Below, piece by piece: positions 41,549 to 50,258 of a DNA stretch of 64,000 nucleotides. A program made the position numbers and the translations under genes. Position 1 is the first letter of the stretch. Each line of letters begins with the position of its first letter. The DNA comes from Nocardia aurantiaca (GTDB lineage: Bacteria; Actinomycetota; Actinomycetes; Mycobacteriales; Mycobacteriaceae), in NCBI RefSeq assembly GCF_009708175.1, contig NZ_WMBB01000007.1, positions 372,001-436,000 on the forward strand. Direction: 5' to 3'. The notes under the pieces are model-generated. The model made no database searches. It was not told the DNA's origin and worked only from the letters and a program-made list of their open reading frames with translations.

Positions 41549-42480
41549 GGTCTGGCCTCCAGCCAATCGGTCGCGCTCACGGGGCGCAGGGTCTGTGACC
41601 CGGTCCCGGTGCGCATGGGTAGAAGGTGCGAACCCAGCACGATCAGCGACCAGGGGTCGAGTTCGCGGCCGGTGGCCCAGGCCACGTCCAGAAGCGCGGC
41701 CTGGGCCGCGTCGGAACCGGGTTCGGCGGTCGACATGCGTCGATCCAGGGATTTCATTGCCTCGGAATCGAGTTCGGCGCACAGCCGGGCGACGGCGTCG
41801 TCGCGCTCGAAGCTGCGGGCGGGCGCGTCGTCGTAGAGGTCGCGGGCCAGCGCAGCGGCCGTGTCGGTGCGGTCACGCACTTCGAGGGCGCGGGCGAGCA
41901 CCTGCGCACGCGTGGCCTCGTCGAAGTAGATGGCGAGTTCGCGCAGCACGTCCGCCGGGTCGTCGGGCGAGTGGACGAGGTTGAGCAGGTAGTTGTGCCG
42001 GCCCAGCAGGTAGCGCAGTTCACCGGGCTGCCGCTTGCGCGGGTCGGTGGCGCCTTTCGCGGCGGTCAGGCGCACCGGCGTCGGCAGGTCGTCGACCGGG
42101 CCGCGGACCACCAGCACCAGCACGTCGGAGATCCCCACCAGCAGATCGGCCAGCCGCCGTCGTTCCGGTGAGGCGATGTTCCAGGCGAAGTACCACAGGG
42201 CCCGGGCGACATGCCGGTCCACGACCACGCGGCGGGCGTCCACGACCTGGAAGTCGTTGTCCGCCAGCCACATCAGCGTCGGCTCGACGGCGCGCGCCAC
42301 GATGGCATCGGGTTTCAGCAGCAGCAGCGAGTGCTCCCGGGCGAAGGCTCCGGGGTCGATGCCGAGCCGCTCCGCCTGTTCGACGGTCTCGAGCACGTAG
42401 GTGTCGGTGAGATATGCGTCGACCTTCGCTTTGTCGGGGGTCGACGCGTCGAGCAGGGTACGCAGGGTGCCGTCGGTCAT
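41545..42480 (-). CDS. NDP-kinase-like domain protein
   Basis: 311 residues. Residues ~48-185 match nucleoside diphosphate kinase: SLLLLKPDAIVAR at the start (the LxKPDAxxR motif), VVDARRVVVD, LVLVVRGPVDDLPTPVRLTAAKGATDP, and NLVHSPDDPADVLRELAIYF in place of the NxxHGSDS active-site block. The catalytic His is kept (NLVHSPDD). Ordinary NDP kinases are ~140 residues, so this protein has an N-terminal arm and a ~120-residue acidic/helical C-terminal extension. The domain could transfer phosphate to a small molecule or nucleotide. It overlaps its neighbours by 4 nt on both sides. I know no close family with this architecture. Confidence 0.6.
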   Translation of the reverse strand: MTDGTLRTLLDASTPDKAKVDAYLTDTYVLETVEQAERLGIDPGAFAREHSLLLLKPDAIVARAVEPTLMWLADNDFQVVDARRVVVDRHVARALWYFAWNIASPERRRLADLLVGISDVLVLVVRGPVDDLPTPVRLTAAKGATDPRKRQPGELRYLLGRHNYLLNLVHSPDDPADVLRELAIYFDEATRAQVLARALEVRDRTDTAAALARDLYDDAPARSFERDDAVARLCAELDSEAMKSLDRRMSTAEPGSDAAQAALLDVAWATGRELDPWSLIVLGSHLLPMRTGTGSQTLRPVSATDWLEARP

Positions 42481-43583
42481 GGCCGGGTTCCTCCCGTGGC
42501 GGGTGCGCCGATTCCGGTGCGCGCCAGTGTTTCCGCGATGGAGGGCAGCGGCGCGCCCAGATAGCCGGATTCCAGGCAGTGGTCCAGCAGCAGCCGCAGG
42601 TACTCCTTGCCGGTGCGCGGCGGGAGCCGGTCCAGCAGGCGGTCCGCGTTCCCGGTGTCGAAGTTCAGGCGGCGCTGGAAGTAGCTGGTGTAGAGCGCGC
42701 CGATGCGCAGGTAGTACTCGCGCTCGATCGGGTCGAGATCCTCGGGGCGGAAGGAGGATTCCGGGACGAAGGTCGCGACCTCGAAGGACGGGTACTCGGC
42801 GAGCACGTCGGAGACCTCGCGCAGGGACAGGGTGTCGCGGCCCACCGCGTGCAGGGTGGATGCTTCGACGCTGCCGAAATCGGCGACCGCGGCGGCGATC
42901 ACGTCGGCGACATGATCGACCGGGGCCAGTGCCAAGGTGGCGTCATAGCGGCCGGGCAGGGTGCGCAGCTTGCCCTCGACCATGAGCTTCACGATCGTGT
43001 AGAGGTTCTTGTACTCGCGGATCACGCCGTCGGCCAGGGCGCCGGTGACGATGCCGGGCCGCACCACCGCCCAGCGCAGGCCGCGCTCCCCGGCCGCGCG
43101 GATCACCTGTTCGGCCCGCAATTTGCTCTGCTCGTACCCGTTTCCGAAGGATTGGCCCGCATCCAGCTCGTCCTCCCGGATGACGCCGTGCCGTAGCCCG
43201 CACACGTACGCGGTGCTCACGTGCAGCAGCGGCACGCCCCAGGCGAGGGCCAGCGTGACGGCGTGCTCCGCGCCGCGCACGTTCAGCGCCTCGTACGTCT
43301 CGGCGGTGGCGTCGAAGGCGGTGGTGGCCGCGCAGTGCACGATCATGCCCACCCGGTCGGCGAGTCCGGCCGGCGCCGCGAGCTCCAGGCCGAAGCCCGG
43401 GCTCCGGATGTCGCCGAAGATGCGCAGGTCGGGCTCGTAGCCGGTGCCGTCATTGCGGCGGATCTCCGCATTGGTGTGCAGCACGGCGGCCACCGTCCGG
43501 CCGGACGCGCTCAGGCGCGCCGCGACTTCCGCGCCGACCAGGCCGCTCGCCCCGGTCAGCAGTACAGTGTCCCGCTCGCTCAT
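42477..43583 (-). CDS. Thioester-reductase-like extended SDR
   Basis: 368 residues from ATG 43583 (MSERDTVLLTGASGLVG). The NADP-binding loop GASGLVG, VIVHCAATT-like HCAATTAFDA, catalytic Ser/Tyr block HVSTAYVCGLRHG, and YEQSKLRAEQ (YxxxK) match the thioester reductase/fatty acyl-CoA reductase (NAD_binding_4) family. Such enzymes release an acyl-ACP or acyl-CoA as an aldehyde or alcohol. The ACP gene just upstream, with a 4-nt overlap, makes an acyl-ACP the likely substrate. A dTDP-sugar or acyl dehydratase role is an alternative. Extended SDR of atypical length at the C-terminus (~80 extra residues) but with an intact active site. Confidence 0.85.
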   Translation of the reverse strand: MSERDTVLLTGASGLVGAEVAARLSASGRTVAAVLHTNAEIRRNDGTGYEPDLRIFGDIRSPGFGLELAAPAGLADRVGMIVHCAATTAFDATAETYEALNVRGAEHAVTLALAWGVPLLHVSTAYVCGLRHGVIREDELDAGQSFGNGYEQSKLRAEQVIRAAGERGLRWAVVRPGIVTGALADGVIREYKNLYTIVKLMVEGKLRTLPGRYDATLALAPVDHVADVIAAAVADFGSVEASTLHAVGRDTLSLREVSDVLAEYPSFEVATFVPESSFRPEDLDPIEREYYLRIGALYTSYFQRRLNFDTGNADRLLDRLPPRTGKEYLRLLLDHCLESGYLGAPLPSIAETLARTGIGAPATGGTRP

Positions 43584-43837
43584 GCGCTCACCTCCAGCGT
43601 GCGGGTGACCAGCTCGATGACCTGGCCTACCCGCAGCACCCCCATCAGCTGTTCGGGCCGGTAGCGCGGCAGCTCGAAGCTGCGCTCGAGCACGACGGTC
43701 AATTCCATGAGCCGCAGCGAGTCGAAGCCGAGGTCCTCGATCAAGCGCAGGTCGTCGCCGAGGTCGGCGGCGGGACGCGGGGCCATGGTGGCGATGATGT
43801 CCCGGACCCGCTGGGCGACACTGGATTCGGTGGTCAT
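43580..43837 (-). CDS. Acyl carrier protein
   Basis: 85 residues from ATG 43837. One PP-binding domain with Ser40 in DLGFDSLRLMEL as the phosphopantetheine site. Helix III sequence YRPEQLMGVLRVGQVIELV is typical. It lies directly between the FAAL-nucleotidyltransferase fusion and the thioester-reductase-like gene, overlapping each by 4 nt. It would accept the acyl group from the FAAL half of the fusion and present it to the reductase or AfsA-like protein. It is the second free-standing ACP in the window and is not closely similar to the one at 30331. Confidence 0.93.
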   Translation of the reverse strand: MTTESSVAQRVRDIIATMAPRPAADLGDDLRLIEDLGFDSLRLMELTVVLERSFELPRYRPEQLMGVLRVGQVIELVTRTLEVSA

Positions 43838-46800
43838 GACTGCTCGCTCTCTCGCAGATGGGGTTGCTGGCCGCCGCTGGCCAGCAGGTCGCGGGCTTCG
43901 TCCAGGGGCAGGTCGGCATCGAGATAACCCGCCAGCCGCAGCCAGTCGTAGCCGAGGGTGAGGGTGCGCTGCCATTGCTCGCGGGAGTCGAACGAGGCCG
44001 GAAACTCCTGGGCCACCCCGGCATCCGCGGCCAGACGGCGCACCCGGGCCACGACACCGTCGACAATGGCGAGATCGCCGAGCGCGTCGCCACCGTCGCG
44101 TAGCGTTCGCGAAAATCGCACACGCTCAGCCGATTTCAGCGCCTTGATCAGCTCGTCCCGCTCGGGCGCGGGTGCCGGCAGCAGTCGGGCGACGGTACCG
44201 GCAGGATCCACGTCGGCGGGCAGCGGATGAATGCCGAACGCGCTCAACAGCACTCGCACACTCATAGCGATAAGGCGGTGCGCGGCGATATCGGCGACAT
44301 CCCCCTGCGCGTCCTTGACGGCCCCCACCAGATCCTCGCGGGCATTCTCCAACACCACGTTGGACCACACCAGGTTCAACCCCGCGCCGATGAACCGCCG
44401 CGCGGGCAACGGCGACAGCGTGGCGATACCCTCGCCCCGCGCGGCCCCCGTCAGTCCCATTGCGGGCGTGGTCACCACCGCCACCGGCGTATACGGCTCC
44501 ACCGGCCCGCACATGGCCAGCGCCGGTGCGAGCACTTCCCCACCGCGCCACTGCAATCCGACGAAGCCCAGCCGCACGAACTCGGCCAGCTCCGCGCCGA
44601 TGGGCTGCGGTGACCGCGCCATGATGTCCCGGATCGACTGCCGGAACACCACCGACCGCCACGCCCGAGCACCGGCCTCGGACAGCACGAAAACCTCACT
44701 GTCGGAACGCAACACATGCAGCCGCCCGGCCAACGGCCAGGTGGTGACGGCCGGCCGGCGGGTGAGGATCAGCGCGTGCGGATCATCGGCGATGCCCTCC
44801 ACCCCGAGCTCCGCGGCCAGCGCCAGCATCGCGGCCCACCGCGCCGCGCCGCTGTCCTGTGGACGCGGGTCCGGCGCCACGGCGGCCGTCGTGGCGCCGC
44901 CGTCGGACTCCCGGTCGAGTGCGCGGTAGCGATCGATCAGCGCGTGCGGGGCGGATCGGGCGAGCTGCTGTGGCAGCCATTTGGTTTCGAGGTAGGTCTC
45001 GCCGCGGCGGGCCAGCCACGCCTTCATGGCTTGCCGGAGGCCGTCCTCCGCCCATGCGCCGGCTTCGGTGTGAACTCCGAAGGCGCGCAGAGCGACCGCG
45101 TAGCGCAGTGCGTGGCGGGCGCGGGCGGTCCACCACTTCGAGACGAGGCCGGTGAAGGCGTCGTGGGGCAGGATTGCGCGCAGTTCGTCGAGGTCCACCG
45201 CGCCGGGGCGGACGACCGTACCGCGCAGGAAGCGCTGACAGCGGTTCAGGACATCCTCGTCGGGGTCGGTCGCCGCTCGTTCGAGCTGGCGGCGGAGCTG
45301 GGCGACCGAGCGGGTGCGGACCTCCACGCGGCGACCGTCGAGGAACAGGACCGTCGGGAGGGTGGGCAATTCGTCCGAGCCGGGAGCCACGACCAGGAAG
45401 TCGATGTCGGAGCCCGCATTGCCGAAACCTTCCGCGAGGGAGCCCTCGAAAAGGATCGCCGCGTCCTCGGGGACCGAGACCGAGCACAGGGCTGCGTCCA
45501 GGAGCTGTCGCAGCCTCGTCATGGGCGTACCCGGTTGCGGGGCTGCCCTTTCCGGCTGTGGACGCTCTGGCCCGGGCTGGTTCGGCGTGGGCTCCTCTTG
45601 CTGACGGGGGGCGGGCGCACCGGGCGCGGCCTCGGCCTCGTGCAGCACGGCACCCACGAGGGATCCGTCGCGCAGCAACTGCCACATGTGGCGGCGGCGG
45701 GGTTTGCCGCTGGAGGTGCGGCGGATCAGACCGCGCGGCCCGGTGACGATATGGACCGTCTGGGCGGGGCCGAGGTGGCCGCGAATGATGGCCCGGGCCT
45801 CGGCGATCCAGTCACCGGGTGGGGTTTCGGCGAAGAGGGCGACGCCCTGGAGTCCCGCCTCGACGATGCCGACGGCGGCGAGCTTGCCCTTGGTGAGCCC
45901 GGTTTCCTGGGCGACCCGGGATTCGATGTCCTCCATGAAGACCGACCGGCCGCGCACCTTGAGGCTAGTACCCATGCGGCCGAGAACGAATACCTCTCCC
46001 CGGTAGAGGAATCCGGCGTCACCGGAGTACAGGCGGCCGTTCTCGATGCGGGTGGACGAGGCGGCGGTCGGCACGCCGGAGTAGCCCAGGGCCACCGAGT
46101 CCCCGGTCACGACCATCTCGCCCAGGACGCCGTCGGGCAGTTCCCGGCCGTCGTCGTCGACCACGGTCACCGTGGATTCGGGGGTGGAGAAGCCGAGCCC
46201 GGTGATCCAGCCCGAACCCGCCACCCGGTGGGTGTCGTCGACCCTGGCCTCCTCGAGCACCGGAACCCGTTCTCCGAAGCGCAGATTCGGATTGTCCAGC
46301 CGCAGCGCCGTGATGGGCCGCCGGGTGGGTGAGGAGGTCACCATCAGCGTCGCCTCGGCCAAGCCGTAGGCCAGGGTGAACGCGCCCATCGAGAAGCCTC
46401 GCGGCCCGGTCAGATTCGCGAAGGACTGGAGGTCGGCTACCTCGACCGGCTCGGAGCCGATGGCCAGGGTCCGCCACCCCGACAGGTCCAGGTCGGCGAT
46501 GTCCTCGGGCCGGACCCGGTGCGCCACGTAGCCGAGCGCGAAGGACGGCGAGGGCGCGTGCTGGGCGTGGGTCATGGCCCGTAGCCAGCGGATCGGATCG
46601 CGCACGAACTGGTCCGGGCGCATGAGGTACAGGTCCGCCTGGTTCGTGACACCCTGCAGGAACGCGCCCACCAGCCCCATATCGTGGTACAGCGGCAGCC
46701 AGGACACCATGGACTCGCCCGGCCGCCAGTCGATCAGGCGGGTGATCATGGCGATGTTGTTGGCCAGGTTGTGCCAGCTCACCCGCACTCCGCGCGGTGC

Positions 46801-47322
46801 GCCCGAGGAACCCGACGTGAACTGGAGCAGCGCCACTTCAGACGCCTCGGCGAGCTCCCGCGTCACGGGGGCGGCGGGCAGCGCGGCGGCGTCGACGACC
46901 ACCGGTTCGTCGGTGCGACCGGCCGCGACGCAGGCGTTGCGCACGAAGGTCTCGAATTCCGGGGAGGTGACCACCAGCCGGGGCGCCGCCTGCTCCACGA
47001 TGCCCGCGATATGCGCCACGATCTGGTCCAGGTCACCGAACATGGGCGGCGCGACCGGCGTGAACACCCCGCCGCACGCCCACACCGCGTAAAAGGCCGC
47101 CACACACGGGAATCCGGTCGGCATGATGACGCACGCGCCCTCGCCGCCGCCGAGCCCGTTGGCGCGCAGCAGTTCCGCGATCGACCACACCTGGTCGGCC
47201 AGGTCCCGGTAACTGCGATACTCCCAGCCGTCGGCTTCGTCGGCGAGATGCAGCCCCGTGTCGGCAGAGGGCTCGAGCAGCCAGGCGCGCACGGCCGCTT
47301 CGTCGTTCACGTGGTCGATCAC
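43834..47322 (-). CDS. FAAL-nucleotidyltransferase fusion protein
   Basis: 1162 residues from GTG 47322, preceded by GAAGGAG. Residues ~1-560 are a complete fatty acyl-AMP ligase: LLQFTSGSSGAPRGVRVSW (~170), WLPLYHDMGLVGAFLQG, GAFTLAYGLAEATLMV, GRMGTSLKVRGRSV and the terminal RRTSSGKPRRRHM. A Pro/Gln/Glu-rich linker (~575-605) follows. Near residue 625 the motif GSLAEGFGNAGSDIDF begins a polymerase-beta-type nucleotidyltransferase with GS and Asp-x-Asp. The remaining ~500 residues include helical regions and a winged-helix-like block (VFVLSEAGARAWRSVVF) that I cannot assign. One FAAL normally ends at ~560-600 residues. The acyl-AMP could be handed to a nucleotidyl acceptor, but how the two halves cooperate is unknown. 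Confidence 0.85.
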   Translation of the reverse strand: MIDHVNDEAAVRAWLLEPSADTGLHLADEADGWEYRSYRDLADQVWSIAELLRANGLGGGEGACVIMPTGFPCVAAFYAVWACGGVFTPVAPPMFGDLDQIVAHIAGIVEQAAPRLVVTSPEFETFVRNACVAAGRTDEPVVVDAAALPAAPVTRELAEASEVALLQFTSGSSGAPRGVRVSWHNLANNIAMITRLIDWRPGESMVSWLPLYHDMGLVGAFLQGVTNQADLYLMRPDQFVRDPIRWLRAMTHAQHAPSPSFALGYVAHRVRPEDIADLDLSGWRTLAIGSEPVEVADLQSFANLTGPRGFSMGAFTLAYGLAEATLMVTSSPTRRPITALRLDNPNLRFGERVPVLEEARVDDTHRVAGSGWITGLGFSTPESTVTVVDDDGRELPDGVLGEMVVTGDSVALGYSGVPTAASSTRIENGRLYSGDAGFLYRGEVFVLGRMGTSLKVRGRSVFMEDIESRVAQETGLTKGKLAAVGIVEAGLQGVALFAETPPGDWIAEARAIIRGHLGPAQTVHIVTGPRGLIRRTSSGKPRRRHMWQLLRDGSLVGAVLHEAEAAPGAPAPRQQEEPTPNQPGPERPQPERAAPQPGTPMTRLRQLLDAALCSVSVPEDAAILFEGSLAEGFGNAGSDIDFLVVAPGSDELPTLPTVLFLDGRRVEVRTRSVAQLRRQLERAATDPDEDVLNRCQRFLRGTVVRPGAVDLDELRAILPHDAFTGLVSKWWTARARHALRYAVALRAFGVHTEAGAWAEDGLRQAMKAWLARRGETYLETKWLPQQLARSAPHALIDRYRALDRESDGGATTAAVAPDPRPQDSGAARWAAMLALAAELGVEGIADDPHALILTRRPAVTTWPLAGRLHVLRSDSEVFVLSEAGARAWRSVVFRQSIRDIMARSPQPIGAELAEFVRLGFVGLQWRGGEVLAPALAMCGPVEPYTPVAVVTTPAMGLTGAARGEGIATLSPLPARRFIGAGLNLVWSNVVLENAREDLVGAVKDAQGDVADIAAHRLIAMSVRVLLSAFGIHPLPADVDPAGTVARLLPAPAPERDELIKALKSAERVRFSRTLRDGGDALGDLAIVDGVVARVRRLAADAGVAQEFPASFDSREQWQRTLTLGYDWLRLAGYLDADLPLDEARDLLASGGQQPHLRESEQS

Positions 47323-50063
47323 TGTTCTCCTTCGGGAAGCACGGTGACGGTGCCGGCGGCCCCATCGACTCGGATGCGCATGCCGCTGCGCAGCTGGCGG
47401 GTGACCCCGGGCAGCTGGACCACGGTGGGCACGCCCAGTTCGCGCGCCACGATGGCCACGTGGGTGAGCGGGCTGCCACGCTCGATGACCAGCGCCGACG
47501 CCGAGGGCAGCGCGGCCACCCAGCCGGGGTCGGTGCGGTAGGCGATGAGGATGCCGCCCGCCACGTCGCGGGGCTCGTCCACGATTACCGCGGCGCCCTC
47601 GGCAATGCCCGCCGCCGAAGGGGTTCCGGTCAGCACCGTGCCGGGGGTGGCGGCGGCCGTCGCGGTGACGGGCACCCAGCCCTGTTCGGCCAGTTCGGCA
47701 TTGCCCATCCGGGGTCCGACGGTGCGGAAGCGCGCCGGAGCGACGAGTGAGGAGTCCTTGGCGCGCAGTGACTTTCGCAGCGACACCACCTCGCGCAGCA
47801 GCTGTGTGTCCGCGCCCTCGTAGCAGCCGCGCAATTCCTCGACGGTCAGCTGGAACACATCGTCGAATTCGTCGATGACGCCCCGCGCCGCCAGATCCCG
47901 GCCCATCACCCGGATCATGCGCTTGACCATGCCGAAGGCCCGGGTGCGGCAGAAGCGCAGCCGCTCCCGGTGGGCGGCGCACCGGGACACCTTGGCGCGC
48001 AGGCGTTCATAGAGACGTCGCCGCACGCCATGGCCGAGGTGCTCGTCCAGGTAGGCGTCGGCTTGCTCGCCGCGGCCGGCGGCCACGGTGTCGCCGACGC
48101 GGCCGACGGCGCTGCGCAACATGACGAACAGGTTCGCCGGGTTCTCCCGCAGGTCGGGCGTTTCCAGCTTGAGCTCGTCGAGGCTGCGGTAGCCGTAACG
48201 GTCCAGGTAGTCGTCGAGCGCGGCCAGGAACTCGGTCCGGCCGGCGATCCGCAGCGTCTCGTGAATCTCCTCCGGCGCGGTCGTATTGACGAGTTCGTTC
48301 AGCTCGGAATCGGCCCGCACCACCCGCGCGAGCTCGGTCATGGCGCGCGCCGGTTCGGCCGATTCGACATCCGCGCCCGGTCCGACCACCGCGTAGAGGA
48401 ACCACTCCGGCGCCTTGGGCAGCACCAGCTTGGTGAGCACGAACATCAGGCCGGTCAAGGTCAGCAGGATGGCGTCGAGCACCATGAGCGGGCCCCACCA
48501 CTCCACCAGGTCGCGTTCCACCGTGCGATAGGAGCGATATGCCTGCTCGCCGGTGAGCTCGGTGTAGTCCACCGCGTCGTATTCGTCGTAGACGCGATAG
48601 AAGTCGGCCATGAACCGTTCGACCATGTCGTCGATGCCGAACAGCCTTCGCGCGTAGATCACCGTGGTGCGCGCCCGCGACCACAGCCGGGCGGCCGGAC
48701 TGTCGAATTCGAAGGGGCGCAGGGTCTTGGCGATGTCCGTCGCCAACGGTTCCGCTACTCCGAGCGCGGCCTCGAGCACCCGCCGGTTGAGCGGGTAGCC
48801 GGGCGCGATGCCGACCATGCGATACCAGTGCAGCAGGTTGTAGTAGACGCGGCCGTGAAAACTGCCCAGCAGCACCGGAGTCCACGCGTCGGTCTGCCGC
48901 AGCTGCTGCGCCGGCACGCCCAGTGATGCCGCGTAACCGCGGTACACCCGACCGTAGATATCGGCGGCGGTGGTGTAGGTCAGCGGAGAGGTGATCCCGC
49001 TGAAGCTCTCGATGATGTTGGAGTTGTCCCAGATGCGCAGGTCCGCGGGACCCACCCGCTCGCCCGCGCCCCGCAGCTCGACCTGGCGCGCGGAGAGCGC
49101 CGATGCCGTCGCGGTCACCGGCCGGGTCTGCAACAGCCACACACCGGTGTCGTCTATGGCCCATTCGATGTCCTGCGGTGCGCCACAGGATATTTCGATC
49201 TTCCTGGCGGTCTCCGCGAGCTCCGCGATCTCGGCATCGCTCAGTACCCGCGCACCCCGGCGATCCGCCTCGACCGCGACGGTCACGCAGCCCTGGCCCT
49301 CGACCGGCTCGAATCGAATATCCTTGTCACCCAGCGTGATATCCAGCAGCACACCGGTGTCCTTGTCCAGGATCATCGAGTCGGCGTCGACCGTGCCGGA
49401 CACCAGCCCCTCCCCCAGCCCGTAGACGGCGCTGATCACCAGCTCGTCGTCCGCGCCGGTCATCGGATTCCGCGTGAAGATCACTCCACTGGATCGCGGG
49501 ACGATCAGTTTCTGCAACACCACCGCCGGTGTGAACGCGCGAGACAGCCCGTGCGCGAACGCATATCGCACCGCTCGCTCCGAGAACGCCGATACCCAGC
49601 AGTCCCGGACCCGCGCGCCGATCGCCTCGATGCCGCGCACGTTAAGGTGGCTGTCGAACTGCCCGGCGAAGGAATGCTCCGCGCCGTCCTCGGCCGACAT
49701 GGACGACCGCACCGCGATCGGTCCCGGCCCCAAGCGCTCCCATGCCCGCGCGATCACCTCGACCGCCGCCGCGGGCACTTCCGCCGCCGCCAGCGCCGCA
49801 CGCAATTCGGCGGCCCGCGCGACCGCGGCCTCCACTTCTCCGAGCTCGGCGAACTCCCCGACCGCCGCCATGAGGCCCGCCGCCTTCGCGAACCCGTCGA
49901 ATACCTCCGTTCCGAGTGCCACCCACTCCGGCACCCGCACCCCCACATCCCCCAGCGCGGACAGCCCCCGCGCCTTCCCACCCCCATACGCGGCGATTTC
50001 CACCGAATCCGACCAAGGGCCGAGCAACCGCACAACCTCTCCCATCCCCCTGAGGCCAGTCAC
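47319..50063 (-). CDS. PEP-synthase/rifampicin-phosphotransferase-like enzyme
   Basis: 914 residues; GTG 50063 or ATG 50045 are possible starts. The N-terminal ATP-grasp (PPDK_N) domain shows GGGKARGLSAL, PIAVRSSMSAEDGAEHSFAGQFDSHLNV, GVIFTRNPMTGADDELVISAVYGLGEGLVSG and DIEWAIDDTGVWLLQTRPV. A ~400-residue middle follows, with one hydrophobic stretch (LMVLDAILLTLTGLMFVL). The C-terminal swivelling domain carries the phosphohistidine, His868, in ERGSPLTHVAIVARELGVPTVV. This ATP-domain/middle/His-domain order is that of rifampicin phosphotransferase and PEP synthase, which transfer the beta phosphate of ATP to a substrate. The middle is the substrate-specific part, so the substrate is not predictable. 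First gene of the eight-gene operon. Confidence 0.88.
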   Translation of the reverse strand: MTGLRGMGEVVRLLGPWSDSVEIAAYGGGKARGLSALGDVGVRVPEWVALGTEVFDGFAKAAGLMAAVGEFAELGEVEAAVARAAELRAALAAAEVPAAAVEVIARAWERLGPGPIAVRSSMSAEDGAEHSFAGQFDSHLNVRGIEAIGARVRDCWVSAFSERAVRYAFAHGLSRAFTPAVVLQKLIVPRSSGVIFTRNPMTGADDELVISAVYGLGEGLVSGTVDADSMILDKDTGVLLDITLGDKDIRFEPVEGQGCVTVAVEADRRGARVLSDAEIAELAETARKIEISCGAPQDIEWAIDDTGVWLLQTRPVTATASALSARQVELRGAGERVGPADLRIWDNSNIIESFSGITSPLTYTTAADIYGRVYRGYAASLGVPAQQLRQTDAWTPVLLGSFHGRVYYNLLHWYRMVGIAPGYPLNRRVLEAALGVAEPLATDIAKTLRPFEFDSPAARLWSRARTTVIYARRLFGIDDMVERFMADFYRVYDEYDAVDYTELTGEQAYRSYRTVERDLVEWWGPLMVLDAILLTLTGLMFVLTKLVLPKAPEWFLYAVVGPGADVESAEPARAMTELARVVRADSELNELVNTTAPEEIHETLRIAGRTEFLAALDDYLDRYGYRSLDELKLETPDLRENPANLFVMLRSAVGRVGDTVAAGRGEQADAYLDEHLGHGVRRRLYERLRAKVSRCAAHRERLRFCRTRAFGMVKRMIRVMGRDLAARGVIDEFDDVFQLTVEELRGCYEGADTQLLREVVSLRKSLRAKDSSLVAPARFRTVGPRMGNAELAEQGWVPVTATAAATPGTVLTGTPSAAGIAEGAAVIVDEPRDVAGGILIAYRTDPGWVAALPSASALVIERGSPLTHVAIVARELGVPTVVQLPGVTRQLRSGMRIRVDGAAGTVTVLPEGEQ

Positions 50064-50096
50064 ACCACAGCGGACGCCGAAGCAAGATCAGGGGTT

Positions 50097-50109
50097 CTAC
50101 TCTGAGTAG
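50097..50109. promoter_or_regulatory. Palindrome upstream of the eight-gene operon
   Basis: CTACTC-T-GAGTAG, a perfect 6+1+6 palindrome 34 nt before the GTG of the PEP-synthase-like gene. It resembles the CTACA...TGTAG operators at 51.4 kb in its first three bases but is not the same site. It is a candidate operator, with no adjacent regulator gene on this strand. Confidence 0.4.
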
Positions 50110-50258
50110 TCCGCGTTTCAAACGCGCACCAGCCCAAGCTTCTTGGGTCTGCCTCACCCCGGGTTCGTCGGCCACCATTGCCCGCCGAAACCCACGGCAT
50201 GCGATTCGCACAGCGAGTGTGGCAACGCACGACGTGGGGATGTCGCCGTCCGCTCCGC

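Noticed and set aside
38950..50063. Type I PKS or NRPS within the cluster
   Set aside because: No KS, AT, C or other assembly-line domain was recognised. Only free-standing ACPs and FAALs are present.
50064..50258. Possible small gene between the eight-gene operon and the monooxygenase
   Set aside because: The frames are short and Arg/Pro-rich; only a palindrome is supported there.
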